Below, in pieces: positions 14,761-24,279 of a stretch of 37,761 bases of DNA (position 1 is the stretch's first letter; each line of letters begins with the position of its first letter). The notes beneath the pieces are model-generated. The model had not been told where the DNA came from, made no database searches, and saw only the letters and a program-made list of their open reading frames with translations. This DNA comes from Pseudonocardiales bacterium (GTDB lineage Bacteria > Actinomycetota > Actinomycetes > Mycobacteriales > Jatrophihabitantaceae). Position numbers and translations under genes: made by a program. The stretch spans positions 1 through 37,761 of the forward strand of contig JAOPVO010000319.1 in assembly GCA_025966155.1 (NCBI GenBank), in the 5' to 3' direction.

Positions 14761-15860
14761 GCCGCGCTTGCTCCAGCGAGAACGCCGCGCACCTCGCGGG
14801 CGATCTCGAGATCCTCCCGCGCGCCGACGACCACCGTCCGAATCCGGGCTCCGGCCGCGGAGATGTCGTGGTCGGTTCGGTCGACGAGGTTGAGGGCCTC
14901 GTCGATGTCCACTCCGAGAAAGCGCAACCGGGTTGCCGCGGCGGTCCGCACGGCCGAGGAGTTCTCGCCGACGCCGCCGGTGAATGCCAGCACATCAAGC
15001 CCGCCCATGGCTGCGGTCATCGCCGCGATACCCGCCACCAGGTGGTGGACGTAGACGTCGAAGGCCAGCATCGCGTCGGCATCCCATGCGCGGGCGCGGG
15101 CGACGACCTCCCGCAGGTCTGAGGTGCCGGCCAGCGCCAGCAGGCCGGATCGGTTCTCCAGCGCGTCCGCGATCTCGCGCGGCGCCAGCCCCTCGTGCTC
15201 CTCGAGCCAGAGCACGAGCCCGGGGTCGATGCTCCCCGAGCGGGTGGCCATGACAATCCCGTCGAGCGGGGTGAACCCCATCGTGGTGTCCACGCTCCGG
15301 CCATCGGCGATTGCGGCGATCGATGCGCCGGCCCCGAGGTGGCAACTGACGATCCGCAGCCCCGGTGCCGCGGTCTGGAGAAGGCCGGGTACCCGACGGG
15401 CGCAATACGCGTGGGACAGCCCATGAAATCCATAGCGTCTGATGCGGTAGCGCTCCCGCCAGGCGCGGGGGATTGCGTAGGTGTGCGCCTTGGCCGGCAT
15501 CGTGCTGTGGAATGCGGTATCGAAGCAGGCGACCGAAGGGGCTCCGGGCAGTAGCGCTGTCACCGCCTCCAGGGCGAGCAGGGACTTCGGCTGATGCAGC
15601 GGGGCGAGGTCGATCAGCTCCGTCAGTTGCGCGCGGACGGAGGCATCGATCAGGGTGGGCCCTGTCACGTCCGGCCCGCCGTGCACGATGCGGTGCCCGA
15701 TCGAGTCGGGTACCGGCCAGCTGTGCATGAGGCCGGCAAGCGCCGCGCCGTCGAAGCCCGCCTCCCCGGCCGGCAGGTCAGCGCTGCGCACGACGGCGTC
15801 CTGATCGTCGAGCAGGCGCAGCTTGACGCTGCTGGATCCGGCGTTGACCACGAGGATCAT
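14757..15860 (-). CDS. ackA: Acetate kinase
   Basis: A 367-residue acetate kinase converting acetyl phosphate and ADP to acetate and ATP. Visible family marks are the start [16 protein letters not shown] (phosphate-binding loop), [28 protein letters not shown], the [20 protein letters not shown] signature and [13 protein letters not shown]. It is somewhat shorter than the usual 390-400 residues, without a visible loss of a catalytic segment. Its ATG overlaps the phosphoketolase stop (ATGA), so the two steps from sugar phosphate to acetate plus ATP are translationally coupled. It converges on the DosR-like gene. In this setting it should give substrate-level ATP when respiration is limited. 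Confidence 0.92.
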   Translation of the reverse strand: MILVVNAGSSSVKLRLLDDQDAVVRSADLPAGEAGFDGAALAGLMHSWPVPDSIGHRIVHGGPDVTGPTLIDASVRAQLTELIDLAPLHQPKSLLALEAVTALLPGAPSVACFDTAFHSTMPAKAHTYAIPRAWRERYRIRRYGFHGLSHAYCARRVPGLLQTAAPGLRIVSCHLGAGASIAAIADGRSVDTTMGFTPLDGIVMATRSGSIDPGLVLWLEEHEGLAPREIADALENRSGLLALAGTSDLREVVARARAWDADAMLAFDVYVHHLVAGIAAMTAAMGGLDVLAFTGGVGENSSAVRTAAATRLRFLGVDIDEALNLVDRTDHDISAAGARIRTVVVGAREDLEIAREVRGVLAGASAA

Positions 15861-18265
15861 CGAGGCAGCTCGCCCAGGGGCGGTGGCGAAGGCTCGAAGG
15901 TCCAGTTCGTGATCGCCGGGTCATCCTCGCCGTGCTCGCGGGTGTACGCCCGCGCCGCCAGCCGGGCATCGGACATCTCCTGGCGGAACGTCGCCGCCCG
16001 GCTGCCGAGCGAGGGGACGCGGTCGATGACATCCATGACCAGGTGGAAGCGATCGAGGTCGTTGAGCATCACCATGTCGAAGGGCGTGGTGGTCGTGCCC
16101 TCCTCCTTGTAGCCGCGCACGTGCATGTTCCGGTGGTTCGTGCGGCGATAGGTCAGCTTGTGGATCAGGGACGGGTACCCGTGGAAGGCGAAGACGATCG
16201 GCCGGTCGGCGGTGAACAAGGCATCGAAGTCGCGGTCGGACAGGCCGTGCGGATGCTCGGTGTCGGGCTCGAGACGCATGAGGTCGACCACATTGATGAC
16301 CCGGACCCGCAGGTGCGGCAGCCGGTCGCGGAGCAGCTGCGCCGCGGCGAGGGTCTCCAGGGTCGGCACGTCGCCCGCGCAGGCCAGGACGATGTCGGGA
16401 TCCTCGTCCGCGGCCTCCGTGCCGGCCCAGGGCCAGATGCCGATGCCGCGCGTGCAGTGGGCGACCGCCTGGTCCATAGGTAGGTACGTAAGGGCCGGCT
16501 GCTTGCCGGCGATGATGACATTCACGTAGTCGCGGCTGCGCAGGCAATGGTCGGTCACAGACAGCAAGGTATTGCTGTCCGGCGGCAGGTACACGCGCAC
16601 GACGCCCGACTTCTTGTTGACGACGTGGTCGATGAACCCGGGATCCTGGTGGGAGAACCCGTTCTGGTCCTGGCGCCACACATGCGATGACAGAAGGTAG
16701 TTGAGCGAAGCGACGGGCGCCCGCCACGGGATCTCGCCGGCGCTCTTGAGCCACTTGGCGTGCTGATTGAACATCGAGTCCACGATGTGCACGAAGGCCT
16801 CGTAGCAATTGAACAGGCCGTGCCGCCCGGTGAGCAGGTACCCCTCGAGCCAACCTTGGCACAGATGCTCGGACAGAACCTCCATGACCCTTCCGTCGGG
16901 GGCGAGGTGGTCGTCGCCGGGCGCCGTCTCGGCATCCCACGCCCGGTCAGTCGCCTCGAAGACGGCGGTCAGTCGATTCGATGCGGTCTCATCGGGGCCC
17001 ATAAGGCGGAATCGATCCGGGTTCCCGGCGATGACATCGCGCAGGAACGTGCCGAGGACACGCGTGGCCTCGCTCATCGCCGTGCCTGGGGCGGTCACAG
17101 GGACGGCATAGTCGCGGAAATTCGGCAAGGCGAGATCGCGCAGCAGAAGGCCGCCATTGGCGTGGGGATTCGACCCCATCCGCCGGGATCCTGTTGGCGC
17201 GAGCGCCTGGAGCTCGGGCACCAGCCGGCCGGTGGCATCGAACAGCTCCTGGGGTCGATAGCTGCGCATCCATTGCGCGAGCTGGTCGCGGTGGGCCGTA
17301 TTTGTGCGGGTCTCGCTGAGCGGCACCTGATGCGCCCGCCACGTGCCCTCCACCGCCAGGCCGTCGACAATCTTGGGCCCGGTCCAGCCTTTCGGCGTAC
17401 GCAGCACGATCATCGGCCAGGCCGGCCGCTGGCCCAGGCGTCCCGAGCGGGCCGAGCGCTGAATCGAGGCGATGTCGTCCAGAGCGCGGTCCATCGCCGC
17501 AGCCAGTGCCTGATGCACGTCGGCCGGATCGCTGCCACCGACGAAGTGCGGCTCGTACCCGTATCCCCGCAGCAGTGCCGCGAGCTCGTCCTGGGGGATA
17601 CGGGCGAGAATCGTCGGATTGGCGATTTTGTAGCCGTTGAGGTGCAGCACCGGTAGCACGGCTCCGTCGGTGCGCGGGTTGAGGAACTTGTTCGAGTGCC
17701 AGCTCGCGGCCAACGGCCCGGTCTCCGCCTCGCCATCGCCGACGACGCACAGCGCAATCAGATCGGGGTTGTCGAACACCGCGCCGAATGCGTGCACCAG
17801 GGCGTAGCCGAGCTCGCCGCCCTCATGGATCGACCCCGGTGTCTGCGGCGCGACGTGGCTCGGGATCCCGCCGGGGAACGAGAATTGGCGGAACAGCTCG
17901 CCCAGCCCTGCCTCGTCGCGTCCGACGGAGGAGTACACCTCGCTGTAGGTGCCCTCGAGGTAGGTGTTGGCGATGACGCCGGGGCCGCCGTGGCCTGGCC
18001 CGGTCACATAGATGGCATTGAGGTCTCGCTGTCGAATGACACGATTCATGTGCGCATAGAGCAAATTCAGCCCTGGCGTCGTTCCCCAGTGGCCGAGCAG
18101 GCGCGGCTTGACGTGCTCCGGCAGGAGCGGCTCGCGCAGCAGCGGGTTGTCCAGGAGGTAGATCTGCCCGACGGACAGATAATTGGCCGCCCGCCAATAG
18201 GCGTCGATCAGCCGGAGCTGCTCGGCATTCAGTGTGAGTGCTGATTCCTCGCGTGTGCTCGTCAC
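15857..18265 (-). CDS. xfp: Xylulose-5-phosphate/fructose-6-phosphate phosphoketolase
   Basis: An 802-residue thiamine-diphosphate enzyme that cleaves xylulose 5-phosphate (and often fructose 6-phosphate) with phosphate to acetyl phosphate plus a sugar phosphate. Marks: [49 protein letters not shown], and the diphosphate motif GDGEAETGP at 176-184 that ends with Asn210 in LHLNGYKI. Further on are the phosphoketolase blocks [19 protein letters not shown] and [13 protein letters not shown] place the start at a GTG at 18265, preceded by GAAGGGGG; a longer frame exists to 18508 but its added residues would overlap the divergent USP gene and have no family likeness. Acetate kinase follows with a 4-bp overlap. 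A DosR-like box lies 58 bp upstream. Confidence 0.93.
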   Translation of the reverse strand: MTSTREESALTLNAEQLRLIDAYWRAANYLSVGQIYLLDNPLLREPLLPEHVKPRLLGHWGTTPGLNLLYAHMNRVIRQRDLNAIYVTGPGHGGPGVIANTYLEGTYSEVYSSVGRDEAGLGELFRQFSFPGGIPSHVAPQTPGSIHEGGELGYALVHAFGAVFDNPDLIALCVVGDGEAETGPLAASWHSNKFLNPRTDGAVLPVLHLNGYKIANPTILARIPQDELAALLRGYGYEPHFVGGSDPADVHQALAAAMDRALDDIASIQRSARSGRLGQRPAWPMIVLRTPKGWTGPKIVDGLAVEGTWRAHQVPLSETRTNTAHRDQLAQWMRSYRPQELFDATGRLVPELQALAPTGSRRMGSNPHANGGLLLRDLALPNFRDYAVPVTAPGTAMSEATRVLGTFLRDVIAGNPDRFRLMGPDETASNRLTAVFEATDRAWDAETAPGDDHLAPDGRVMEVLSEHLCQGWLEGYLLTGRHGLFNCYEAFVHIVDSMFNQHAKWLKSAGEIPWRAPVASLNYLLSSHVWRQDQNGFSHQDPGFIDHVVNKKSGVVRVYLPPDSNTLLSVTDHCLRSRDYVNVIIAGKQPALTYLPMDQAVAHCTRGIGIWPWAGTEAADEDPDIVLACAGDVPTLETLAAAQLLRDRLPHLRVRVINVVDLMRLEPDTEHPHGLSDRDFDALFTADRPIVFAFHGYPSLIHKLTYRRTNHRNMHVRGYKEEGTTTTPFDMVMLNDLDRFHLVMDVIDRVPSLGSRAATFRQEMSDARLAARAYTREHGEDDPAITNWTFEPSPPPLGELPR

Positions 18266-18323
18266 CCAGGCCCCCTTCGGTCGATGCCCTGGCCAGTCTG
18301 TCGAGGGGGCGCCCCCGCAGGTA

Positions 18324-18337
18324 CTGACGAAGGTCCC
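18324..18337 (-). promoter_or_regulatory. DosR-like box between phosphoketolase and USP genes
   Basis: On the minus strand GGGACCTTCGTCAG matches 10 of 14 DosR core positions, with a perfect GGGAC half and a decayed second half. It lies 58 bp from the phosphoketolase GTG on one side and 58 bp from the USP ATG on the other, so it could act in both directions. A perfect 12-bp palindrome, GGGGGCGCCCCC, stands at 18305-18316 next to it. Confidence 0.48.
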
Positions 18338-18395
18338 GACCAAGATGGGCCGCAGGGTTCTGCTGCCGCGCCGGGCCGGGGCGCACGATCGGGGC

Positions 18396-18929
18396 ATGAC
18401 CACTACCGCGCCGCTGCCGACCATCGCCGATGCATCGCCCTCACACCGGGTCGACCCGGCTCCGCTCGCCCAGCCCATGGACCGAAGCACGCGTGTTGTC
18501 GTCGGCATGGACGACAGCCCGGGCGCGCTCGCGGCGCTGCGCTATGCCGCAATCGAGGCTGCGTACCGCGGCGGCGACGTGCTGGCTATGCACGTCTGGC
18601 AGTACCCCACTTCGTGGGGCTTCGCCGGGGCGTGGACCGGCGACTACGACCCAGGCGCCTATCTTTCCGACGCGCTGGCCAAGACTGTTGCGGAGCTGCA
18701 GGCCGAGCGCATGGCTGCCGGCGAGCCGGCCGTTCGGATCGTGACGCGGGTTGAGGAGGGCTTCAGCTCAGGGGCCCTCATCACGGCCGCGACCGGAAGC
18801 GCCTTGCTGGTCATGGGCGCCCGCCACCACAACCGGCTGCTGGGCTCGGTCAGCCAGGCCTGCATCAACCACGCGCCGTGCCCGATCGTCCTCGTCCCGG
18901 TAACAGCGTCGGCGAGCAGCGCTTCATGA
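18396..18929 (+). CDS. Universal stress protein (single UspA domain)
   Basis: A 177-residue protein. After about 30 residues of Pro/Ala-rich tail the UspA fold starts at [19 protein letters not shown], with the ATP-site Asp residues. [10 protein letters not shown] and [18 protein letters not shown] follow, and the C-terminal ATP loop is [20 protein letters not shown], then [12 protein letters not shown]-binding single-domain Usp proteins are abundant among DosR targets of mycobacteria. The gene is divergent from phosphoketolase across a DosR-like box. Its stop overlaps the start of a small SHOCT-type gene (ATGA), so the two are coupled. Confidence 0.88.
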   Translation: MTTTAPLPTIADASPSHRVDPAPLAQPMDRSTRVVVGMDDSPGALAALRYAAIEAAYRGGDVLAMHVWQYPTSWGFAGAWTGDYDPGAYLSDALAKTVAELQAERMAAGEPAVRIVTRVEEGFSSGALITAATGSALLVMGARHHNRLLGSVSQACINHAPCPIVLVPVTASASSAS

Positions 18930-19165
18930 TGTGGGGCCACGGGGACCATGGCATGACGTGGATCGGCGTGACGGTGATGGTCCTCCTGATCGTCCTCATC
19001 GCCTCGGTGGTGCTGTTGGTGCTGCGTGTGTCCGCAGCGTCGCGCACCTCCGGCAGCGATGCCAGAGCAACAGCAACTTTGGCCTACCGATTGGCTACCG
19101 GCGATATCACCGTCGAGCAGTACGAGGTGACCCGCGAGGCCCTGCGCCGCGGCGCCGGGTCATGA
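18926..19165 (+). CDS. Small membrane protein with SHOCT-like C-terminus
   Basis: A 79-residue protein starting [14 protein letters not shown], with one strong membrane segment (about residues 11-33) and a C-terminal helix pair ATLAYRLATGDITVEQYEVT, the pattern of short C-terminal (SHOCT) domains, which are thought to aid oligomerisation. The N-terminal His/Met/Gly-rich stretch is typical of this group. The ATG overlaps the USP stop by four bases. The function is not known; by position it belongs to the same hypoxia-linked transcript. Confidence 0.7.
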   Translation: MMWGHGDHGMTWIGVTVMVLLIVLIASVVLLVLRVSAASRTSGSDARATATLAYRLATGDITVEQYEVTREALRRGAGS

Positions 19166-19263
19166 CCGCGACGTTGCCGGCGCCAGCGCCGTGCGCAATG
19201 ACGGGCGCTCCTGGTCTATGCGCTGCTGCTGCGCGACGAGTACCCGCCGTTCCGCCTCGATAG
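19162..19263 (+). CDS. Possible 33-residue peptide overlapping the SHOCT gene stop
   Basis: An ATG overlaps the SHOCT gene stop (ATGA) and opens a 33-codon frame of Ala, Pro and Arg. It lacks any recognisable domain, and in another frame the same DNA encodes a clear remnant of a DUF4389-like protein. It is therefore probably a by-product of a frameshift: the old gene's start overlapped the SHOCT stop and the reading frame has since been broken. Confidence 0.2.
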   Translation: MTATLPAPAPCAMTGAPGLCAAAARRVPAVPPR

Positions 19264-19303
19264 CGGCGGGACGGACCCGAGCGGCTCAGCCGTCGGCCCC
19301 TGA
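19202..19303 (+). pseudogene. Remnant of a DUF4389-like membrane protein (C-terminal end)
   Basis: One frame reads RALLVYALLLRDEYPPFRLD, then a short Gly/Ser tail and a stop at 19301-19303. The block 'ayl.lL.deYPPF.ld' closes the typical DUF4389 domain. No start codon or upstream domain remains; a stop lies just before in this frame. The remnant follows the SHOCT gene directly, suggesting a three-gene operon of which the last gene has decayed. Confidence 0.4.
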
Positions 19304-19539
19304 TCGGCCGTCGGAATCAATCCCCGCTTCCATGATGTGGCGCAGGTCGGCGGCGAAGCCTGTCGGGAGCGGCTAATGACGAAATACATAGCACGGTAGA
19401 GACAAGGGATCCGGCTCGGTGCTGGGGCGAGGGTATCTAGCGATGCGGCCCGGCCGACGCAGGCGACGACATAGCCGGCAAGAGAGTGCGGCGGCCGCGT
19501 GCGTGGTCGCGTGCCTCGCGTCCGCGTCCGCCCCCCGCT
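19304..19539. other. Intergenic stretch without recognised gene
   Basis: Between the DUF4389-like remnant and the end of the long minus-strand operon lie about 236 bases. No frame with a family likeness, no tRNA and no convincing terminator hairpin is visible. Two plus-strand operons end or decay here, and the minus-strand operon ends at 19540, so transcription converges. Confidence 0.5.
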
Positions 19540-20160
19540 TCAGCTGCGGTCACGGCCATACCTCGTCAGCAGCGAGTAGCCCATGCCTATGAATGCCACT
19601 GCGGTGACCGCCTCTGCCAGTGTCCGCGCGGCGACAGGCAAGCCGGACGCGGCAGCGACCAGGACGACGCCGGCGGCGCAGCAGATGCCGGTCCAGCGCG
19701 GGAGCACCTGAGCGCGGACGACGGCGACGCCGAAGGCCACCCCGCCGATCAGCATGATCGCGCCGTGCACGAGCATCCAGGCGCCGAACGCGTCGGTGAC
19801 GCCGTCGTAGTCCGTCGCGCGCGCAACCAGCGCCCACATCACGGTGCTGGTGAAGAACACATAGGCATACGAATAAGCCACCGCGCCGAGCAGCCCCAGC
19901 CGGCCGATTGCTGGACGCTGCAGTGAATACAGACCAAGAACGAACAGCGGGATTGCCGCTTCCCCGATGTAGGTCAGCACGAGCCGCTCGGTGGAGAACC
20001 CGCGCTGCACGACCTCGATGATGTCCGATGCGAGGTAGAGCAGGGAGAAGCCGATCGCGGACACCCCCACTGTGGTTGCCAGCCAGCGAGACGTCGCCTC
20101 GGCGATAGGCGCGGTGGCGACGTCGGGCAGATGCTTTGCCGTGACCGTCGGTTGCGTCAT
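19540..20160 (-). CDS. Four-to-six-segment membrane protein (DUF4386-like), last gene of the operon
   Basis: A 206-residue hydrophobic protein with about six membrane segments, for example TVGVSAIGFSLLYLASDIIE, AIPLFVLGLYSL, LLGAVAYSYAYVFF and IMLIGGVAFGVAVV. The layout resembles DUF4386-type proteins but the match is not certain. No catalytic motif is visible. The ATG at 20160 overlaps the preceding SRPBCC gene stop by four bases, so translation is coupled. It closes a series of nine genes running from 26796. Confidence 0.6.
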   Translation of the reverse strand: MTQPTVTAKHLPDVATAPIAEATSRWLATTVGVSAIGFSLLYLASDIIEVVQRGFSTERLVLTYIGEAAIPLFVLGLYSLQRPAIGRLGLLGAVAYSYAYVFFTSTVMWALVARATDYDGVTDAFGAWMLVHGAIMLIGGVAFGVAVVRAQVLPRWTGICCAAGVVLVAAASGLPVAARTLAEAVTAVAFIGMGYSLLTRYGRDRS

Positions 20161-20816
20161 GCCAGCGACTCCGCGCGCTGCTTGATGCCACGGAGCATCG
20201 CCCGCAGCATCGCGAAATCCCCGAGCTCCATCAGCCCGCACCCGAATAGCGCCATGGTCGGATGCGCCTTCCATTCGTAGACTGCGTGGATCCGGGTGAT
20301 GAGGCGGGTCGCGCCGGCGCCATCGGCACTGAGCTGCCAGGACCAGCTGCTGTCGGATTTCGCCCAGAGCAGCCAGCGCTCGACCTCAAACTCCCGGACG
20401 CGCAGCGCGGTGCGGTCGGTGGGCACAGCCGCTGGGGACATCGGCACCCACTGACCCACCTCGAGGTCCTGGAATCGAGGCAGGAGCGTGCTCGCGCTGG
20501 GCCGGGCGAGGTTGTCGAGCAGGTCGTGGCTGTAGAAGCCGGCTCGTCCGCAGCCGACCTGCACGAGCCACGGCCAGATCGCCGCGGGCGGCGCCTGGAC
20601 CGTGATGGCCCGGGTCGACCGATACTGCGCTCGGGGGAATAGGTCGTCGCCCGGCATGGCGGCGCTGATCTCCTCGGTGGTCGCCCCCCACGTCAGATGC
20701 CATCGCCGATACAGCGGGGACGTCAGCATCGTCGGCAGATCCCGCGCAACGGCCCCGACCTGATGGGCGAGGGCCCGGCCGGTGGCTCGGCGCGCGGCCG
20801 CGGCGGCCTCAGGCAT
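20157..20816 (-). CDS. SRPBCC (START-like) superfamily protein
   Basis: A 219-residue protein. From about residue 68 it shows the START-like pattern TRAITVQAPPAAIWPWLVQV, CGRAGFYSHDLLDN, LEVGQWVPMSP, then a strand-rich region with SWSWQLSADGAGATRLITRI. Such folds bind hydrophobic ligands or act as cyclases or chaperones. The function is not predictable. It overlaps the ABC permease gene by eight bases and the next membrane-protein gene by four, so it is part of a coupled operon. The C-terminal region (LFGCGLMELGDFAMLRAM) resembles the amphipathic end seen in SRPBCC proteins of unknown function in actinobacteria. Confidence 0.7.
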   Translation of the reverse strand: MPEAAAAARRATGRALAHQVGAVARDLPTMLTSPLYRRWHLTWGATTEEISAAMPGDDLFPRAQYRSTRAITVQAPPAAIWPWLVQVGCGRAGFYSHDLLDNLARPSASTLLPRFQDLEVGQWVPMSPAAVPTDRTALRVREFEVERWLLWAKSDSSWSWQLSADGAGATRLITRIHAVYEWKAHPTMALFGCGLMELGDFAMLRAMLRGIKQRAESLA

Positions 20817-21636
20817 CTCGTCGCTTCAGCAGAATTGTGGCCGCTGCGACCAGGACGGCGGTCTCGGCGCAGAAGACGCCGAACCCCTGCCAGGGCCCCA
20901 GCATATCGTTCGCGCCTTGACGCGGCGAGGCGATCAAGCTGCCCGCTTCGGACGGCAGGTAAGTGTGGATGTGCTTGCCGATACTGCCCGGCAGCAGCTG
21001 CGCCAGCGGCGACAGCACAAGCACCAGGCCGATGATCCCGGTGATCGCACCTGCGGTGTGGCGGACCAGCGCGCCGATGGCGATCGCGAACACGGCGAGC
21101 ACCGCGAGGTACAGGCCGGCGCCGATGACGGCCCGCAGCACGCCGGGATCGGCGATCGACACTGGCGCCCGGCTGTGCAGAATCGCCGCGCCGAGGAAGA
21201 AGGTCGGCCAAGCGGTGAGTTCGCCGACTATGAAGATCAGCATGGCGAACACGACCGTTTTCGCGGCGAGCATCGGGGTGCGCCGGGGAACCGCGAGAAG
21301 ACTGGCGCGGATAGTGCCGCTCGAGTACTCCCCGGCCATGACCAGCACGCCGAGGACGCAGACGGCCAGCTGGCCGAGCTGGAACCCCGCGCCGAGCGCC
21401 ATGCGACCGGGATCCGCAACCACCTGGGCGGTCTGGGCCGGATCGAGCTGATCCCACTGCGCGACCGTGAGACCGGTGAAGAGGGCAGTGAATCCGATGG
21501 TTACCGCAACGAGCAGCAGCAGCGACCAGACCGTGGAGCGCAGGGAGCGCAGCTTCGTCCACTCCGACCGCAGCAGGCCAGCCGCGTCCGCACCGGTCGT
21601 CGTCCCGGACGGCCCGGGCGCAAGCGTGGCGGTCAT
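20809..21636 (-). CDS. ABC-2-type transporter permease
   Basis: A 275-residue membrane protein with the ABC-2 permease layout: GLLRSEWTKLRSLRSTVWSL before the first membrane segment, then five further segments including LAVCVLGVLVMAGEYSSGTI, the conserved 'mageYssGTiR' block of this family, and a last segment before the Lys/Arg-rich end. It pairs with the ATPase encoded just upstream, whose stop it overlaps by four bases (ATGA). The pair is of the bacitracin/lantibiotic-export type by sequence style; the substrate is unknown. The position behind a sulfate-type transporter and stress genes does not reveal it. Confidence 0.88.
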   Translation of the reverse strand: MTATLAPGPSGTTTGADAAGLLRSEWTKLRSLRSTVWSLLLLVAVTIGFTALFTGLTVAQWDQLDPAQTAQVVADPGRMALGAGFQLGQLAVCVLGVLVMAGEYSSGTIRASLLAVPRRTPMLAAKTVVFAMLIFIVGELTAWPTFFLGAAILHSRAPVSIADPGVLRAVIGAGLYLAVLAVFAIAIGALVRHTAGAITGIIGLVLVLSPLAQLLPGSIGKHIHTYLPSEAGSLIASPRQGANDMLGPWQGFGVFCAETAVLVAAATILLKRRDA

Positions 21637-22616
21637 CGGGTCGCGCCAGCGCCAGCGCCAGCGGCGGCGACGACGTGGGTTTCGGGTTGGCGCTTGGCGT
21701 CGGCTGTCGGGCCGGTGGGGGAGCCGAAGTCCCGATGGCCGTGGGTCATCTCGCGGAAGGCGTCCTCCAGCGAGGCGAGCTGGGGGCTCAGCTCCCAGAG
21801 CACGATGCCATCACGCGCCGCGATCTCGCCGATGTGCCGTGCATCGAGCGCACGCACCGAGACTGCGCCGTCCTCGCCGGGAACGACCTGGGCCCCGGCA
21901 GCGTCCAGTGCGGTTCGCAGCCGCACCGGATCCGACGATCGCACCAGTACGGATCTGTGCGAGCTGCGGCCGATGAACTCCGAGGTGCTGCAATCGGCTA
22001 TCAACTGCCCGCGCCCGATCACGATGAGGCTGTCGGCGGTGACTGCCATCTCGCTCATCAGATGACTCGACACCAGCACGGTTCGGCCTTCGCCGGCGAG
22101 TTGCCGCATCAGGTTGCGGATCCAGAAGATGCCATCGGGATCGAGCCCGTTGATCGGCTCGTCGAGGATCAGGACCTGCGGATCGCCCAGCAAGGCGACG
22201 GCGATGCCGAGACGCTGCCGCATCCCGAGGGAGAAGGTGCCGGTTCGGTCGCGACCCACGTCCTTGAGCCCGACGAGTTCCAGAACCTCGTCTACTCGCG
22301 ATCGGGGCAGTCCCTGGGACTGGGCGAGATACAGCAGGTGGTTGAAGGCGGAGCGTCCCGGGTGGGCCGATTCGGCGTCCAGCAACGCACCGACCGTGCG
22401 CAGCGGCCGCGACAGCTCGGCGTACCGTTTGCCTCCTATGGTTGCGGTGCCGCTGTCCGGGTGGTCGAGCCCGACGATCACCCGCATCGTGGTGGACTTG
22501 CCGGAGCCGTTCGGGCCGAGGAACCCGGTGACGTGACCAGGGAGGACGGTGAACGAGAGGCGGTCGATCACCACCTTCGCTCCATAGCTCTTGGTCAGCT
22601 CGCGAACTTCGATCAT
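21633..22616 (-). CDS. ABC transporter ATP-binding protein
   Basis: A 327-residue ATPase. Walker A is GPNGSGKST, the signature region is SLGMRQRLGIAVALLG, Walker B is VLILDEPINGLDP, and the switch is VLVSSHLMSEM. The C-terminal part beyond residue 220 is the accessory domain of drug-resistance-type ATPases, ending in a Pro/Ala/Gly-rich tail with AAAGAGAGAT. It energises the permease encoded next. Its ATG overlaps the SulP stop by four bases. Confidence 0.92.
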   Translation of the reverse strand: MIEVRELTKSYGAKVVIDRLSFTVLPGHVTGFLGPNGSGKSTTMRVIVGLDHPDSGTATIGGKRYAELSRPLRTVGALLDAESAHPGRSAFNHLLYLAQSQGLPRSRVDEVLELVGLKDVGRDRTGTFSLGMRQRLGIAVALLGDPQVLILDEPINGLDPDGIFWIRNLMRQLAGEGRTVLVSSHLMSEMAVTADSLIVIGRGQLIADCSTSEFIGRSSHRSVLVRSSDPVRLRTALDAAGAQVVPGEDGAVSVRALDARHIGEIAARDGIVLWELSPQLASLEDAFREMTHGHRDFGSPTGPTADAKRQPETHVVAAAGAGAGATR

Positions 22617-24253
22617 GGTCGACTCCAGGGTGTCGAGACGAATTCGCGCGCATAGTTGATGGCGCTGGGGGAGTCGGGGAACACCCGTCCCGCCTGGCGG
22701 AGGCGGTCGGCGCTACCCAGGGTGCTTAGGATCTGGCCGTGATTTGGCCGGATGCCAGACAGCAGCACGACGATGCCGCGATTCTCGAGCTTGGTGATCG
22801 CGTCACCGAGGACCCGCGCGCCGGTGGCGTCCAACGAGGTGATGCGCGACATGCGCAGGATCAGCACCCGGATGTTGGCGACCTCCGACAGCTCGAGCAG
22901 GAAGCGATGCGCGGCGGCGAAGAACAGCGGACCGTCTAGCCGATAGGCAACGATGTGTTCGGCGAGCAGATCCTGCCGCTCCTGGTCGTCCTCGGACCGG
23001 TCGAGCGCAACTGGCTCCATGTGGCCCGAGCGGGCAACCGAGCGCAGGGCGATAAGGACGGCGACGGCGATGCCCACGGCAACCGCGGTCACCAAATCGG
23101 TCAGCACCGTCACGGCGAGAGTGAGTATCAGGATGGCGGCGTCGCCCCGGGTTGACCGGATGACAGCAGCCATGGACCCGACCTCGACCATCTGGATGCA
23201 GGTCGCCAGCAGGACGCCGGCCAGCGCCGCGATCGGGATGTGCGCCACAAGCGGCGCCGCAGCCAGCACGACGAGGGCCAGGGCGGCGGAATGGGTCAGT
23301 GCGGAGAGCCTCGAGGTCGCCCCGGCCCGGGCATTCACCGCCGTGCGGGCGATCGCCCCTGTGGCAGGGACGCCGCCGAACAGCGGGGCGACGATGTTGG
23401 CTAGGCCCTGCCCGAGCAGCTCGCGGTCTGGATCGTGCGTCTGGCCCACGGTCATGCCATCGGCGACGGTTGCGGACAGCAGCGATTCCAGCGCGCCGAG
23501 CGCGGCCACCGCCAGCGCCGACGGCAGCAGGGCCGACAGCGTGCGCGGGTCGACGAACGCAAGGCTGGGCGCGGGCAGGCTGCTGGGAAGCGTCCCCAGC
23601 AGTGCGACCGGGAGGCCCGTCACCTCGGTCACGGCGCTGGCGAGCGCGACGGCGGCGAGCGAGACGGGGATGGACGGGCGCCAGCGCGATCCGATCAGGA
23701 TCAGGGCCGCTACGCCGATCGCGATGCCCAGCGGCGCTGGGCGGGGGTTCGCGGCATAGTGGCCGATGGCGTCGGATGCCGACCGCCAGGCCTTGTCCCC
23801 GGCCCCGGCAGTGCCGAGCATCGCGGGCACCTGCTGAAGGACGATGACCACCGCGATGCCGGCGGTGAATCCCTCGACGACCGGGACCGGCAGGTACCGC
23901 GCCGCCCGCCCCACGCCGCTGAACGAGGCGACCAGCAGGATGGCGCCGGCCATGAGCCCGACGGTGAGGACGCCGTCGACCCCATGCTTGTGCACCACGG
24001 GAATGAGCACGACCGTCATGGCGCCGGTAGGACCGGTGACCTGCAGGTTGGAACCACCGAAGATCGCGGCGAGTGCGCCGGCGACGATGGCCGTGGTCAG
24101 GCCCGCACGGGCGCCCAGGCCGGACGCCGCGCCGAACGCGAGCGCCAGGGGCAGGGCAACCATCGCGACCGTGACCCCGGCGATGAGATCCGCCCGCGTG
24201 CCGCGGCGCGAAGCCGGCCAGTCCCCCCGCGTGGGCATCCGCGTCCGAATCAT
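22613..24253 (-). CDS. SulP-family anion transporter with STAS domain
   Basis: A 546-residue membrane transporter. The start RADLIAGVTVAMVALPLALA is the family's first membrane segment; next come ASGLGARAGLTTAIVAGALA and FGGSNLQVTGPTGAMTVVL, matching the SulP signature region. About 11-14 segments end near residue 420. A cytoplasmic STAS domain follows: YRLDGPLFFAAAHRF, then ILRMSRITSLDATGARVL. SulP proteins carry sulfate, bicarbonate or other anions; the ion here is open. I place the start at the ATG at 24253, 26 bp after the USP stop. A SulP gene next to stress genes also occurs by the mycobacterial DosR locus (Rv1739c near Rv1733c-Rv1738), as far as I recall. Confidence 0.88.
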   Translation of the reverse strand: MIRTRMPTRGDWPASRRGTRADLIAGVTVAMVALPLALAFGAASGLGARAGLTTAIVAGALAAIFGGSNLQVTGPTGAMTVVLIPVVHKHGVDGVLTVGLMAGAILLVASFSGVGRAARYLPVPVVEGFTAGIAVVIVLQQVPAMLGTAGAGDKAWRSASDAIGHYAANPRPAPLGIAIGVAALILIGSRWRPSIPVSLAAVALASAVTEVTGLPVALLGTLPSSLPAPSLAFVDPRTLSALLPSALAVAALGALESLLSATVADGMTVGQTHDPDRELLGQGLANIVAPLFGGVPATGAIARTAVNARAGATSRLSALTHSAALALVVLAAAPLVAHIPIAALAGVLLATCIQMVEVGSMAAVIRSTRGDAAILILTLAVTVLTDLVTAVAVGIAVAVLIALRSVARSGHMEPVALDRSEDDQERQDLLAEHIVAYRLDGPLFFAAAHRFLLELSEVANIRVLILRMSRITSLDATGARVLGDAITKLENRGIVVLLSGIRPNHGQILSTLGSADRLRQAGRVFPDSPSAINYAREFVSTPWSRP

Positions 24254-24279
24254 GACACCAGCGGCGGTCAGCACAGGGG

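Noticed and set aside
18305-18316. Perfect palindrome GGGGGCGCCCCC
   Set aside because: In GC-rich DNA a 12-bp GC-only palindrome is not very unlikely; no repeat of it was noticed before other genes. Mentioned only with the neighbouring box.
18266-18508. Upstream extension of the phosphoketolase frame to an ATG at 18508
   Set aside because: It would overlap the divergent USP gene and the DosR-like box and shows no family likeness; the GTG at 18265 has a good ribosome site and fits the family length.
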